From: Dyadobacter sediminis
GTDB taxonomy: Bacteria; Bacteroidota; Bacteroidia; Cytophagales; Spirosomataceae
Reading direction: 5' to 3'
NCBI RefSeq assembly: GCF_005860765.1
Contig: NZ_VCEI01000032.1
Location: 1 to 64,000, forward strand
Length of the DNA: 64,000 nt
Shown piece by piece: positions 36,766 through 46,239 of this stretch. Both the position numbers and the translations under genes were made by a program. Position 1 is the stretch's first letter; every line of letters begins with the position of its first letter. Under the pieces are notes generated by a model. That model searched no databases. It was not told where the DNA came from and was given only the letters and a program-made list of their open reading frames with translations.

Positions 36766-37314
36766 ATGAAAATATACACCAAAACAGGTGACAAAGGCAC
36801 CACTTCCCTGATCGGAGGCACACGCCTGAGCAAGGCACACGTCCGGATCGATGCCTATGGAACCGTTGATGAGCTGAACAGTTACATCGGAATGCTGCGC
36901 GACCAGCCCGTCAATGAAAACCGGAGAGACATTCTGAAAGAAATTCAGGACCGGCTATTCACAATCGGATCACACCTTGCTTCCGAGTCGGACCAGACCA
37001 AACGCATTCTTCCGGATTTGTCCGAAAATGACGTCACAGTACTGGAAAGTGCAATGGACTTTATTGATTCACAGGTTCCGCCGCTCAGGGCATTTGTCCT
37101 GCCCGGCGGACATCCGTCCGTTTCCTTCGGCCACATTGCCAGAACGGTGTGCCGCCGGGCCGAGCGCGCCGTTATTCATCTTCAGCAGGGTGAAGAAGTC
37201 GAAGAAATTGTGATCCGTTATCTCAACCGTCTTTCCGACTATCTTTTTATGCTTTGCCGCGCCATGACTTATGAATTGAATATTGAAGAAGTAACCTGGA
37301 AACCACGCATTTAG
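36766..37314 (+). CDS. PduO-type cob(I)alamin adenosyltransferase
   Basis: This 182-aa protein belongs to the PduO/ATR family, which transfers the adenosyl group of ATP to cob(I)alamin to make coenzyme B12. I use the ATG at 36766 because the sequence then starts MKIYTKTGDKGTTSLIGG, the classical family start, with 11 odd residues removed. Conserved parts are RIDAYGTVDELNSYIG, VLPGGHPSVSFGHIARTVCRRAER and LNRLSDYLFMLCRAM. It is a single gene without B12 riboswitch or other cobalamin genes here, although a BtuB-like receptor lies at 59 kb. Confidence 0.95.
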   Translation: MKIYTKTGDKGTTSLIGGTRLSKAHVRIDAYGTVDELNSYIGMLRDQPVNENRRDILKEIQDRLFTIGSHLASESDQTKRILPDLSENDVTVLESAMDFIDSQVPPLRAFVLPGGHPSVSFGHIARTVCRRAERAVIHLQQGEEVEEIVIRYLNRLSDYLFMLCRAMTYELNIEEVTWKPRI

Positions 37315-37418
37315 CCTCAAAAATAATTGTTGTACTAAATATTAGAAACTTATTGAAATAATTCAGTAAATTGCGGAAATCAGTCAAGATGAACAATTAC
37401 AATTAAATTTTTGGCACC

Positions 37419-38486
37419 ATGACAGCCGACACAGTACAAATTGAGGTTCAGCAGACGTCAAAGTCACGTCTGCATGAGGTTGATTTCAACAATCTCGTTT
37501 TCGGACGGAATATTTCCGACCACATGTTTATTGCAGAATACCGCGAAGGTCAATGGCAGGATCTCCGGATCGTCCCATACGGCGACCTTTCGCTAAGCCC
37601 TGCAACTGCTGCCCTTCATTACGGACAAGCTATTTTTGAAGGGATGAAAGCCTATAAAAATGAAGATAATGAAGTGCTGCTCTTCCGTGCTGTCGACAAC
37701 TGGAAAAGGCTTAACAAATCGGCTGAAAGGCTTTGCATGCCAACGATTCCCGAGGAAATTTTCATGAACGGCCTGACTGAACTGCTGCGCCTGGATGCGG
37801 AATGGGTTCCTTCCCAGGACGGCTGCTCGCTGTATATTCGTCCGTATATGTTTGCAACAGACCCTTACATTGGTGTAAAACCGTCTGATTCATACTATTT
37901 TATCATTTTTACAAGCCCGGTTGGCACGTATTATGCCAAGCCTCCGCGCGTGAAAGTGGAAACGCACTACATCCGTGCTGCGGAAGGCGGCGTGGGCGCT
38001 ACCAAATGCGCCGGAAATTATGCCGGCTCGCTTTATCCTGCCAAGCTTGCACAGCAGGAAGGATACGATCAGCTGATCTGGACGGATGCCCGCGAGCATG
38101 CCTATATTGAAGAATCGGGAACGATGAACATCATGTTCATACTGAACGGCAAACTGGTTACGCCTTACGTTTCCGAAACAACGCTTGACGGTATTACGCG
38201 TAAAAGCATCGTCGCCGTTGCGCAGCATTGGGGAATTCCGGTTGAGGAGCGCAGGGTAAGTGTAAAGGAAATTATCGACGGCCTGAAAGACGGAAGCCTT
38301 GAAGCCGCATTTGGTGCAGGAACGGCAGTTGTTATTTCTCCGTTTGCAAGCATCGCTTACGAGGGCGTGGATTATGCATTGCCGGAAATCAAGGAAGATT
38401 CGTTTGTTAATAAAATAAAAAAATACCTGACTGACCTTCGCACCGGAAAGGAAGAAGACGTTTTTGGCTGGATGCTGAAAGTGTAG
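37419..38486 (+). CDS. ilvE: branched-chain-amino-acid aminotransferase
   Basis: This 355-aa PLP enzyme (fold type IV) makes or degrades leucine, isoleucine and valine. The PLP lysine is Lys196 in GVGATKCAGNYAGSL. LHYGQAIFEGMKAYK, LYIRPYMFAT, EESGTMNIMFIL and LDGITRKSIVAVAQHWGIPVEERRVSV are conserved, and the C-terminal GTAVVISPFASI is the phosphate-binding turn. It belongs to the eukaryote-like (type II) subgroup, which starts with a long N-terminal region. It ends at a strong bidirectional terminator. Confidence 0.96.
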   Translation: MTADTVQIEVQQTSKSRLHEVDFNNLVFGRNISDHMFIAEYREGQWQDLRIVPYGDLSLSPATAALHYGQAIFEGMKAYKNEDNEVLLFRAVDNWKRLNKSAERLCMPTIPEEIFMNGLTELLRLDAEWVPSQDGCSLYIRPYMFATDPYIGVKPSDSYYFIIFTSPVGTYYAKPPRVKVETHYIRAAEGGVGATKCAGNYAGSLYPAKLAQQEGYDQLIWTDAREHAYIEESGTMNIMFILNGKLVTPYVSETTLDGITRKSIVAVAQHWGIPVEERRVSVKEIIDGLKDGSLEAAFGAGTAVVISPFASIAYEGVDYALPEIKEDSFVNKIKKYLTDLRTGKEEDVFGWMLKV

Positions 38487-38513
38487 TCTTAAAAAGATCG
38501 GAAGTTCATTCTT

Positions 38514-38567
38514 AAAAGTTCAAAGCAGGGATTCACGGCATCGTGCAGTTCCCGGCTTTGAACTTTT
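38514..38567. terminator. bidirectional terminator between ilvE and the AraC gene
   Basis: A 13-bp outer stem (aaaagttcaaagc, 38514-38526, with gctttgaactttt, 38555-38567) encloses a ggg/ccc step and an inner cacg-gcat-cgtg hairpin. It is flanked by T-rich sequence on the plus strand and ends both converging genes. Confidence 0.88.
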
Positions 38568-38598
38568 CTGTTTTTGTTTTATTTGAACTTTTCTGTTT

Positions 38599-39489
38599 CT
38601 ATATGAATGTCCTCGTGCCGGAATAGTTGTCACGAAATTCCTTTGGCGTGCAGCCGTTTTTATTCTTGAAAATCCGGTTGAAATAAGAAAGATTATTGAA
38701 CCCGCATTTGTACGCAATTTCCGAAATCGTATTGGACGTATTGATCAGCGACCGGGAAGCATGGCCAAGCCGGATTTCGTTCAAGCTTTCGATAAAGGTT
38801 TTACCCGTTCTTTTTTTGATAAACCGGCTGAAAGAAACTTCCGACATTCCCGCCAGTTTGGATACGACTTCCAGATTTATTTCCTTATCGTAATTGTCGC
38901 GCATATGCGCAAATACCTTTTCAATCCGGCGGCTGTTGTAATTGATTTTTTCATCAATAAAAGTACTGTTCGACAAGGTGCGCATGTTTCTGGAAACGGA
39001 CAGATCATGCAAAATCGACATCAGTTCAAGAATCGAGTCAAACCCGCTTTTTTGTACAAGTGCTTTCAGCCGGGGAACAATGCGTTCAATGGTTTCCTTG
39101 GAGAATGAAATTCCTTTTGAGGATTTTTCCAGCAGCGAACGTATGAAAAATAACTGGTTGCGGCGCAGAAATTTATCATCAAAAAGATCCCGGTGAAACT
39201 GCACCGTAATTTCATACACTTCGGGCATTCCTTCCTGCCATTTGTAATTATGATTCAGCCAGCAATGCGAAAGGTTATTGCCTACAAGCACAAGCTCTTC
39301 ATTGTCAATAGCTTCGGTATGATCGCCTACAATTCTCTTCACACCTTTGCCGCCAATAATGAGATTCAGCTCAAACTCGTCGTGATTATGCAGCGGAAAA
39401 TCAAAGAACGTTTTGTTTCTGGCAAAAATGGTAAAACAGTCATATTGGGTCAAAGGGGTAATTTCACGGTAAATTTCACTCATAGACAT
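38599..39489 (-). CDS. AraC-family transcriptional regulator
   Basis: This 296-aa regulator has an N-terminal cupin-like sensing domain (about 1-120, including FDFPLHNHDEFELNLIIGGKG) and a C-terminal double HTH (about 190-290) with LEVVSKLAGMSEVSFSRFIKKRTGKTFIESL and ISEIAYKCGFNNLSYFNRIFKNKNGCTPKEFRD. It is divergent from the symporter-phosphorylase-susCD genes, about 270 nt away, and is a good candidate for their sugar-responsive activator. That is inference. Its own promoter is predicted at 39543-39574. Confidence 0.93.
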   Translation of the reverse strand: MSMSEIYREITPLTQYDCFTIFARNKTFFDFPLHNHDEFELNLIIGGKGVKRIVGDHTEAIDNEELVLVGNNLSHCWLNHNYKWQEGMPEVYEITVQFHRDLFDDKFLRRNQLFFIRSLLEKSSKGISFSKETIERIVPRLKALVQKSGFDSILELMSILHDLSVSRNMRTLSNSTFIDEKINYNSRRIEKVFAHMRDNYDKEINLEVVSKLAGMSEVSFSRFIKKRTGKTFIESLNEIRLGHASRSLINTSNTISEIAYKCGFNNLSYFNRIFKNKNGCTPKEFRDNYSGTRTFI

Positions 39490-39542
39490 TCAGGTTAAAG
39501 GTATATACAGGTACGGTAACCGGGGGCAAGTAAAGTATCATG

Positions 39543-39574
39543 CAAAATTAGCTTGCATTAAGAATATTATTCAA
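39543..39574 (-). promoter_or_regulatory. candidate promoter of the AraC gene
   Basis: On the minus strand the -7 box TAATTTTG (39550-39543) is preceded by TTG (39574-39572) with a 21-nt spacer. Transcription would begin near 39536, giving a leader of about 47 nt. Confidence 0.5.
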
Positions 39575-39713
39575 TCAAATATTACAAAATTTTATGATTT
39601 TTATTGAGATAACACAAATTAATCCTTCAATTTAGCAATTTACTAATTAGCAAATAGTCGTTTTTAATTTAATTCAAGATAAGATAGTATTATATAAATA
39701 CGGATTCAGCGAA

Positions 39714-39721
39714 TACTTTTG
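39714..39721 (+). promoter_or_regulatory. candidate -7 box of the symporter operon
   Basis: TACTTTTG matches TAnnTTTG. Transcription would start near 39728, which excludes the upstream TTG start at 39719 and favours the ATG at 39758. I find no clear -33 TTG, as may fit an activator-dependent promoter. Confidence 0.45.
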
Positions 39722-39757
39722 CAGATGTTTGTGGCTGATTCCGGAAAATCCGACCGC

Positions 39758-41590
39758 ATGAAGATACAATCCATTGATTTGCTTGTCATTATCCTATATC
39801 TCGTTTTGGTAACCATCATCGGTGTCATACTTAAAAAGCAGGCGGCAAAAAGCAAAAATGATTACTTGCTTGGCGGAAAATCCATGCCTTACTGGATGCT
39901 CGGCGTTTCCAATGCATCGGGAATGTTCGACATTTCAGGAACCGTGTGGATGGTCGCAATCATGTTTGTGTATGGCCTTAAAAGCGTGTGGCTTCCGTGG
40001 TTATGGCCCGTTTTCAATCAGGTGTTCATGATGGTTTACCTGTCCATATGGCTGCGCCGTTCCAATGTCTCCACCGGGGCCGAATGGATGCTTACCCGTT
40101 TTGGCAACAAGCCTGATGCGCAGCCGGCACACCGTGTAATCGTTGCATTTGCATTGCTGAGCTGCATCAGTTTCATGACTTACGGGTTTATTGGTCTGGG
40201 AAAATTCCTTGAAATATTCATTCCCTGGCAATCGGTGCAGCTTTACGTTCCGTTTATACACATTGCTCCTGAATACGTACCGCATGCATACGGGATTGTA
40301 TTTACTCTGTTTACCGTTTTTTATTCCTTGCTGGGCGGGATGAAAAGCATTGTGTGGGTGGATCTCATTCATTATATCATCATGGCGATTGTATCCGTTA
40401 CCGTTGCCGGCATTGCCATGAATGCCTTGCATAAAGCCGGCAGCCTGCCGGTTCCGGACGGATGGCATCATCTGTTTTTCGGCAAGGAACTGGGACTGAA
40501 CTGGAACGGATACATTTCGGATGTAAACAGAAAAATCGAAACAGACGGCTTTTCACCGTTCGGCTACTTCTTTGCGCTGATGTCGGCAAAAGGAATTCTT
40601 GCAAGCCTCGCCGGACCGGCGCCGAATTATGACATGCAGAAAATCCTCTCGGCCAGATCGCCGCGCGAGGCTGCGTTAATGAGCATGATCGTGAATGTTG
40701 TGCTGCTGCCGACGCGTTATCTTTTCATCATGGGAGTTACCGTAATCGGTTTGCTTTTTTACCGTGACCTCAACATTTCCTCTGCAAACGGAACGGATTT
40801 CGAACGCATTCTGCCCGCAGTTCTGAACACGTACATTCCGCCCGGCCTGCTTGGCTTGGTACTGATTGGATTGATGGGCGCTTTTATGGGCACTTTTGCA
40901 GGCACTTTCAATGCAGCGCAGGCTTATCTTGTCAACGATATTTACCTGAAATCCGTAAATCCGAACGCCAGCAACAAACAGGTTACAAGAATGAATTATC
41001 TGCTTGGCATAGTCGTCGTGTTCATCAGTATCCTGCTCGGGTTTCTTGCAAAAGATGTGAACAGCATCCTGCAATGGATTGTCTCCGCATTGTTTGGCGG
41101 CTACATTGCTTCCAACGTACTGAAATGGCACTGGTGGCGGCTGAACAGTACCGGTTTTTTCTGGGGAATGCTTGCCGGCATTGTTTCGGCGATGGTCTTT
41201 CCTTACCTTTTTCCGGACGCTTTGCCATTGTTTTACTTTCCGGCCATATTGCTCGTTTCTGCTGCCGGCGCTATTGCGGGATCATTGCTGACACCTGCGA
41301 CAGATATGGAAGTACTCACCAAGTTTTACAGGAATGTCATGCCGTGGGGATTCTGGAAACCCGTGCGTGAAGCCATTCGGCGCGAAGATCATTCCTTTGC
41401 TCCCGATATGAATTTCAGGAAAGATCTGTTCAATGTAGCAGTCGGAATTGTTGCGCAGACTGCCATTACTGTATTACCTGTATTTTTCATACTCATGATG
41501 CCTTTGCAAACGTGTATTTCCGCTTTGGTGCTGGTGGTCTGCATACTTGTGCTCTGGAAAACATGGTACCGGAAATTGCCGCTGAATTAA
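39758..41590 (+). CDS. sodium:solute symporter (SSS family)
   Basis: This is a 610-aa inner-membrane Na+-coupled transporter of the SSS family, with about 14 helices. I choose the ATG at 39758 because MKIQSIDLLVIILYLVLVTI begins the first helix and the promoter box lies between it and the upstream TTG. Conserved parts include KSKNDYLLGGKSMPYWMLG, a GLGKFLEIF segment and the LLGGMKSIVWVDLIHYIIM and LVLIGLMGAFMGTFAGTFNA segments. Right beside the mannosylglucose phosphorylase gene (33 nt), it is the likely importer of the mannobiose or mannosylglucose-type sugar that the phosphorylase splits. The substrate is inferred from context. Confidence 0.93.
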   Translation: MKIQSIDLLVIILYLVLVTIIGVILKKQAAKSKNDYLLGGKSMPYWMLGVSNASGMFDISGTVWMVAIMFVYGLKSVWLPWLWPVFNQVFMMVYLSIWLRRSNVSTGAEWMLTRFGNKPDAQPAHRVIVAFALLSCISFMTYGFIGLGKFLEIFIPWQSVQLYVPFIHIAPEYVPHAYGIVFTLFTVFYSLLGGMKSIVWVDLIHYIIMAIVSVTVAGIAMNALHKAGSLPVPDGWHHLFFGKELGLNWNGYISDVNRKIETDGFSPFGYFFALMSAKGILASLAGPAPNYDMQKILSARSPREAALMSMIVNVVLLPTRYLFIMGVTVIGLLFYRDLNISSANGTDFERILPAVLNTYIPPGLLGLVLIGLMGAFMGTFAGTFNAAQAYLVNDIYLKSVNPNASNKQVTRMNYLLGIVVVFISILLGFLAKDVNSILQWIVSALFGGYIASNVLKWHWWRLNSTGFFWGMLAGIVSAMVFPYLFPDALPLFYFPAILLVSAAGAIAGSLLTPATDMEVLTKFYRNVMPWGFWKPVREAIRREDHSFAPDMNFRKDLFNVAVGIVAQTAITVLPVFFILMMPLQTCISALVLVVCILVLWKTWYRKLPLN

Positions 41591-41623
41591 CTTTTTATTT
41601 TACCCTACATATAGAATACTGTC

Positions 41624-42820
41624 ATGAATAAATTTCAGGATCGCCTTGCACAAATTACAGCCGAAAAGGAAGCATTGCTGCTCAGACCGAATGTGGAGGT
41701 CCTGCCCGGAAACGGAAATTATGACCGGTACAGATTCCCCGTTCTCACCAGCGCGCACGCACCGGTTATCTGGGAATACGACCTGAACCCGGAAACCAAT
41801 CCTTACTTCATGAAGCGCTTCGGGGTCAATTCGGTATTCAATGCGGCGGCAATCCGGTTTGAGGGTAAATACATTGTCGTAGCGCGCGTAGAAGGCTATG
41901 ACCGGAAATCGTTCTTTGCCGTTGCCGAAAGTCCGAATGGCATTGACAATTTCAGGTTTTGGGAATATCCGGTTCATGTGCCGGAAACCGAAGTTCCCGA
42001 CGGCAATGTTTATGACATGCGACTCACTGCGCATGAAGACGGATGGATTTACGGACTTTTCTGTACCGAACGCAAAGATCCCGGTGCAATGCCCGGCGAC
42101 GAATCTGCAGCCATAGCGCAATGCGGGATTGCACGAACTAAAAACCTGAAAAACTGGGAAAGGCTGAAAGATCTTGTAACGCCGTCCGCGCAGCAGCGGA
42201 ACGTTGTGCTGCATCCGGAATTTGTTGACGGGAAATACGCCTTTTACACACGTCCGCAGGATGGCTTTATAGAAGCAGGAACAGGCGGCGGCATCGGACT
42301 GGGCTTATCGGCAAGCATTGAAAATGCAGCAATTGACAAAGAATATATCATACATCAGAAAAAGTACCACACCATTTATGAAGCCAAGAACGGACTCGGC
42401 CCGGCGCCTATCAAAACGGAAAAAGGATGGTTGCATCTGGCGCATGGAGTCAGGAAAACGGCTGCCGGACTGCGGTATGTACTCTATCTATTTATGACTG
42501 ACTTACAGGATCTTACAAAAATAACGCATAAGCCGGCAGGTTACTTTTTAGCTCCGGAAGGCGAAGAGCGCACCGGCGATGTACCGAACGTCGTTTTCTG
42601 CAACGGGTGGATTCCGGATGATGACGGGAATGTGTACATTTACTATGCTTCTTCCGACACAAGGCTTCATGTTGCCACTTCTACGCTGGACAAACTCTGC
42701 GATTACGTAATTAACACGCCGGAAGACGGATTAAGATCAGCCACTTCACTGCAGACGTTAAATACCCTTATTGACCGGAACAAAACGTACCTCAACAGCA
42801 TTCAGCCGGTTATTATCTGA
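41624..42820 (+). CDS. 4-O-beta-D-mannosyl-D-glucose phosphorylase (GH130_1-like)
   Basis: This 398-aa protein matches GH130 subfamily 1, represented by Bacteroides fragilis mannosylglucose phosphorylase. It splits beta-1,4-mannosyl-glucose with phosphate to give mannose 1-phosphate and glucose. The catalytic Asp131 lies in DGNVYDMRLT, the same number as in the B. fragilis enzyme by my count. Other family segments are VFNAAAIRFEGKYIVVARVEG, AQCGIARTKNL, HPEFVDGKYAFYTRPQDGF and EAKNGLGPAPI. It is cytoplasmic (no signal peptide) and sits 33 nt after the symporter gene, a complete uptake-and-phosphorolysis pair. The epimerase and mannanase usually found with it are not in this window. Confidence 0.92.
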   Translation: MNKFQDRLAQITAEKEALLLRPNVEVLPGNGNYDRYRFPVLTSAHAPVIWEYDLNPETNPYFMKRFGVNSVFNAAAIRFEGKYIVVARVEGYDRKSFFAVAESPNGIDNFRFWEYPVHVPETEVPDGNVYDMRLTAHEDGWIYGLFCTERKDPGAMPGDESAAIAQCGIARTKNLKNWERLKDLVTPSAQQRNVVLHPEFVDGKYAFYTRPQDGFIEAGTGGGIGLGLSASIENAAIDKEYIIHQKKYHTIYEAKNGLGPAPIKTEKGWLHLAHGVRKTAAGLRYVLYLFMTDLQDLTKITHKPAGYFLAPEGEERTGDVPNVVFCNGWIPDDDGNVYIYYASSDTRLHVATSTLDKLCDYVINTPEDGLRSATSLQTLNTLIDRNKTYLNSIQPVII

Positions 42821-43117
42821 GAAAAATAGTACAGATCCCGATGATACCTGAAAGCGTTGATGCTGTATTGAATTTGTACATCTGCTTTTGCCCCCCTGTT
42901 TCAGCCATAAAGCGTATACTACTTTAAGTCACACTGAATTTGCTCATTTTTCAAAGGCGTAATTTCATAATCAAATCATTAAAATGCTAAAAATGTGTTA
43001 TTTTCAGATAAAAAATAACTATATACGGAACATACAGATATTGGTATATTTGATCAAATTTTATAATAATAACCTGTTGTCAGGTAGTCCATTTATCTAC
43101 ATTTTACTTATTTAATA
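42821..43117. other. intergenic region before the second susC
   Basis: About 300 nt with no gene and no clear terminator after the phosphorylase gene. It holds a candidate -7 box for susC, TATATTTG at 43045-43052. Run-on transcription from the phosphorylase gene remains possible. Confidence 0.4.
43045..43052 (+). promoter_or_regulatory. candidate -7 promoter box of the second susC gene
   Basis: TATATTTG fits TAnnTTTG and lies 65 nt before the ATG at 43118. No matching -33 TTG is evident. Confidence 0.35.
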
Positions 43118-46100
43118 ATGCGTATGAAAAAACGAATACTACTTATGGTATTGTTACTGCTTTCCGTGTGCTCCATGCACAGTTATGCACAGGAAATGAC
43201 AGTAACAGGAAAAGTCACCGAAGAAGCTGGAGGAGAAGTGGCCGGGGTCAACGTTGTAGTAAAAGGTTCAAGCCGCGGTACAACTACAAACGACAAAGGC
43301 GAATACAGTATCAGTGTTGAAAAAGGCAAAATCCTGACCTTCAGTTTTATTGGTTTCAACTCGAAGGAAGTAACAGTCGGCAGTGAATCAATAATAAATG
43401 TTTCACTCACACCGGAAGCCACCGCTTTAAATGAAGTCGTTGTAACCGCTTTGGGTATTAAAAGAGAGAAAAAAGCCTTGGGCTATGCTGTATCGGAGCT
43501 AAAAGGCGAAGAACTGGTTCAGGCACGCTCCACCAACATGGCCAATACACTGGTTGGCAAAGTAGCCGGTCTGAATATTACAAGTACAGCAACCGGCCCC
43601 GGCGGATCAACACGTATAACACTGCGCGGTAACGGATCAATAGATAATAACAACCAGCCTTTGATTATCATAGACGGTATTCCTATTGATAACAGCAACC
43701 TCGGAGCAGCCGGAATGTGGGGCGGTGGTGATCGCGGCGACGGAATTTCAAGCTTGAACCCTTCGGAAATCGAAAGCATGAGCGTATTAAAAGGTGCGAC
43801 AGCAGCAGCACTTTACGGTTCGCGCGCATCCAATGGCGCTATTCTTGTTACCACAAAAGGGGGAAAAGCAGGAAAAGGAATTGGCGTAGAAATCAACTCC
43901 AATATTACTACGGATGATTTGCTGATTACCAAGTTCAAGGATTTTCAGTATGAATATGGAATGGGAAGAAACGGAGTAAAACCTACAACCCGCGAAGAAG
44001 CAATGAGTTCTTCCAGCTTCGGTGCCAAACTGGACGGATCAAGTGTTATTCAGTATGACGGTGTTTCACGTCCTTATTCTGCTGTAAAAGATAACCTTAC
44101 CAAATTCTACAAAACAGGAAGCACTTTCAATAATTCAGTTGCATTGACCGGTGCTACAGAGAACATTACTTATCGTTTGTCTCTGGCAAACATGAACAAC
44201 AAGGGCCTGATTCCTGACAATACGCTTGACAGACAGAATTATTCCCTTAATGTCAATGGAACCCTTAGCAAAAACCTGAGCATACTGGCTAATGTAAAAT
44301 ACATCAAAGAGAAAAGCCATAACAGGCCAAGGGTTTCCGATTCGCCCGGAAATGCCAATTACACCCTGGTGAACATGCCGACTACACTAAGTGTGGAAAC
44401 CATGAAGCAAAGTATGCTGGATGATCGTGGCTATGAACAGGTTTGGGGTGACAACATTTATGTGGACAACGCTTACTTTGCAGCAACCCAGTTTCAGCAG
44501 GACGATAATAAAGACCGCTTTATTGTCTCCTTTGAACCAAGGTATAATTTCACAGACTGGTTATATGCAAAAGCGCGTGTAGGTTTTGACAAATACTTTT
44601 ACAACTACACAGCTATAACCCCGACCGGAACGCCTTACCAACCACTTGGCGGTTTTGACAAAAACGTACAGTCATTTTCGGAAGTCAACTCGGAGCTCCT
44701 CTTCGGAATAAACAGAAAGCTCGTTGGTGACCTGAACCTGAATATGCTGATTGCAGGAAACTTAATGAAACAAGTTGTAAAACAGGATTATATCAGCGGA
44801 TCAAGTTTTAACATTCCGTTTTTCTATGATATAACCAATATCAATCCGGCTTCACGCAATGCTTCTTATAACTACATTGAAAAAAGAATCAATTCGGTAT
44901 ACGGTTCGGCTGAGTTTTCATACAAAAGCTATGCATATGTAACTGTTACCGGCCGAAATGACTGGTTCTCAACACTTGCACCTGGAAAAAACAGTTTATT
45001 TTACCCTTCCATCGCAGGTAGTTTCGTATTATCAGAAGCTATAAGATTGCCTTCAGTAATAAGTTATGCCAAATTGAGAGGTTCATGGGCAAAAGCAGGC
45101 GGCGATACAAATCCTTACAGGCTTTCCCTATACTATGGACTTTCCGGAGCCCATATTGGATCTCCGCTTGCACAAATCAATGGAAGTACTGTACCATATG
45201 CAGGACTTCAGCCCCTAAGAAGTTACACGTATGAGTTAGGACTGGAAAACAGGCTTTTCAACAACCGACTTGGTCTTGACTTTACCTATTACGATCGCCA
45301 GACCAAGGACGATATTGTTGCTGCATCTATTTCCGGAACTTCCGGCTTTACCAGCGTACTGCTTAACGTTGGACAAATATCCAATCGCGGAGTTGAGTTG
45401 ATGCTGAATTACGATCTGATTAAAAACAAAAATTTCACCTGGGATATTTCCTATAATCTTGGATACAATAAAAGCAATGTAGTTTTCCTTGGCGATGGCC
45501 TGGAAAGTATACAGGTTGACAATCCCCGTTCTCAAACAGCCTATGTATTTCAACAGGTTGGCCAGCCTTTCAGCTTGCTGAAAGCAACTTCTTTTGTAAG
45601 GGATGATCAGGGACGAATCGTATATAATGCTCAAGGTTTGCCGCTTAAAGGTGATTTGAAACCTTATGGAACCGGAATCTCGCCCTATACAATGGGCTTT
45701 ACTACCAATTTCAGATACAAAGGCGTTGGTCTTTCTGTTTTGTTTGATGGTCGTTTTGGCGGTCATCTTTATTCCGGAACAAATGCTTTGGCTACACGAT
45801 ACGGCTTGTCCAAAGAGTCACTTGTCGGTCGTGAAACAGGCGTTGTGGGCGAAGGTGTAAATGAAGAAGGAGAAATCAATACGGTAAGTGTACCGGCCAC
45901 TCAATACTATGAAAACCTCTACAATTTTGGTGAGCCTTTCATTTACAAGTCGGATTTCATCAAGCTTCGTCAGGTGATACTTGATTACAGCATCCCTGCA
46001 AGAGTTTTCGGCAGATCGCCGTTCAAAGGAGTATCGGTTTCGCTTGTGGGCAGAAACCTTGCAATTCTGATGAAGAAAACGCCTAACATCGACCCGGAAT

Positions 46101-46192
46101 CGACTTATGGAAACGGTAATGCACAAGGCTATGAATTTGCCGGCGTGCCTACAACCCGTAGTATTGGTGTGAACCTTAACCTGAAATTCTGA
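43118..46192 (+). CDS. SusC/RagA-family TonB-linked outer-membrane transporter
   Basis: This 1024-aa protein is a SusC-type importer. It has a signal peptide ending HSYAQ, a carboxypeptidase-regulatory-like domain (about 28-110), a plug with LNEVVVTALGIKREKKALGYAVSEL, and a barrel ending in SIGVNLNLKF with a terminal Phe. It is followed 29-47 nt downstream by its SusD partner and lies after the symporter and mannosylglucose phosphorylase genes, so beta-manno-oligosaccharides are plausible ligands. The region is more AT-rich than the first susC. Confidence 0.95.
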   Translation: MRMKKRILLMVLLLLSVCSMHSYAQEMTVTGKVTEEAGGEVAGVNVVVKGSSRGTTTNDKGEYSISVEKGKILTFSFIGFNSKEVTVGSESIINVSLTPEATALNEVVVTALGIKREKKALGYAVSELKGEELVQARSTNMANTLVGKVAGLNITSTATGPGGSTRITLRGNGSIDNNNQPLIIIDGIPIDNSNLGAAGMWGGGDRGDGISSLNPSEIESMSVLKGATAAALYGSRASNGAILVTTKGGKAGKGIGVEINSNITTDDLLITKFKDFQYEYGMGRNGVKPTTREEAMSSSSFGAKLDGSSVIQYDGVSRPYSAVKDNLTKFYKTGSTFNNSVALTGATENITYRLSLANMNNKGLIPDNTLDRQNYSLNVNGTLSKNLSILANVKYIKEKSHNRPRVSDSPGNANYTLVNMPTTLSVETMKQSMLDDRGYEQVWGDNIYVDNAYFAATQFQQDDNKDRFIVSFEPRYNFTDWLYAKARVGFDKYFYNYTAITPTGTPYQPLGGFDKNVQSFSEVNSELLFGINRKLVGDLNLNMLIAGNLMKQVVKQDYISGSSFNIPFFYDITNINPASRNASYNYIEKRINSVYGSAEFSYKSYAYVTVTGRNDWFSTLAPGKNSLFYPSIAGSFVLSEAIRLPSVISYAKLRGSWAKAGGDTNPYRLSLYYGLSGAHIGSPLAQINGSTVPYAGLQPLRSYTYELGLENRLFNNRLGLDFTYYDRQTKDDIVAASISGTSGFTSVLLNVGQISNRGVELMLNYDLIKNKNFTWDISYNLGYNKSNVVFLGDGLESIQVDNPRSQTAYVFQQVGQPFSLLKATSFVRDDQGRIVYNAQGLPLKGDLKPYGTGISPYTMGFTTNFRYKGVGLSVLFDGRFGGHLYSGTNALATRYGLSKESLVGRETGVVGEGVNEEGEINTVSVPATQYYENLYNFGEPFIYKSDFIKLRQVILDYSIPARVFGRSPFKGVSVSLVGRNLAILMKKTPNIDPESTYGNGNAQGYEFAGVPTTRSIGVNLNLKF

Positions 46193-46239
46193 TCCGGACC
46201 TTTTCAGGAAATTATAAAAACATGACTATAAAGATTCTT

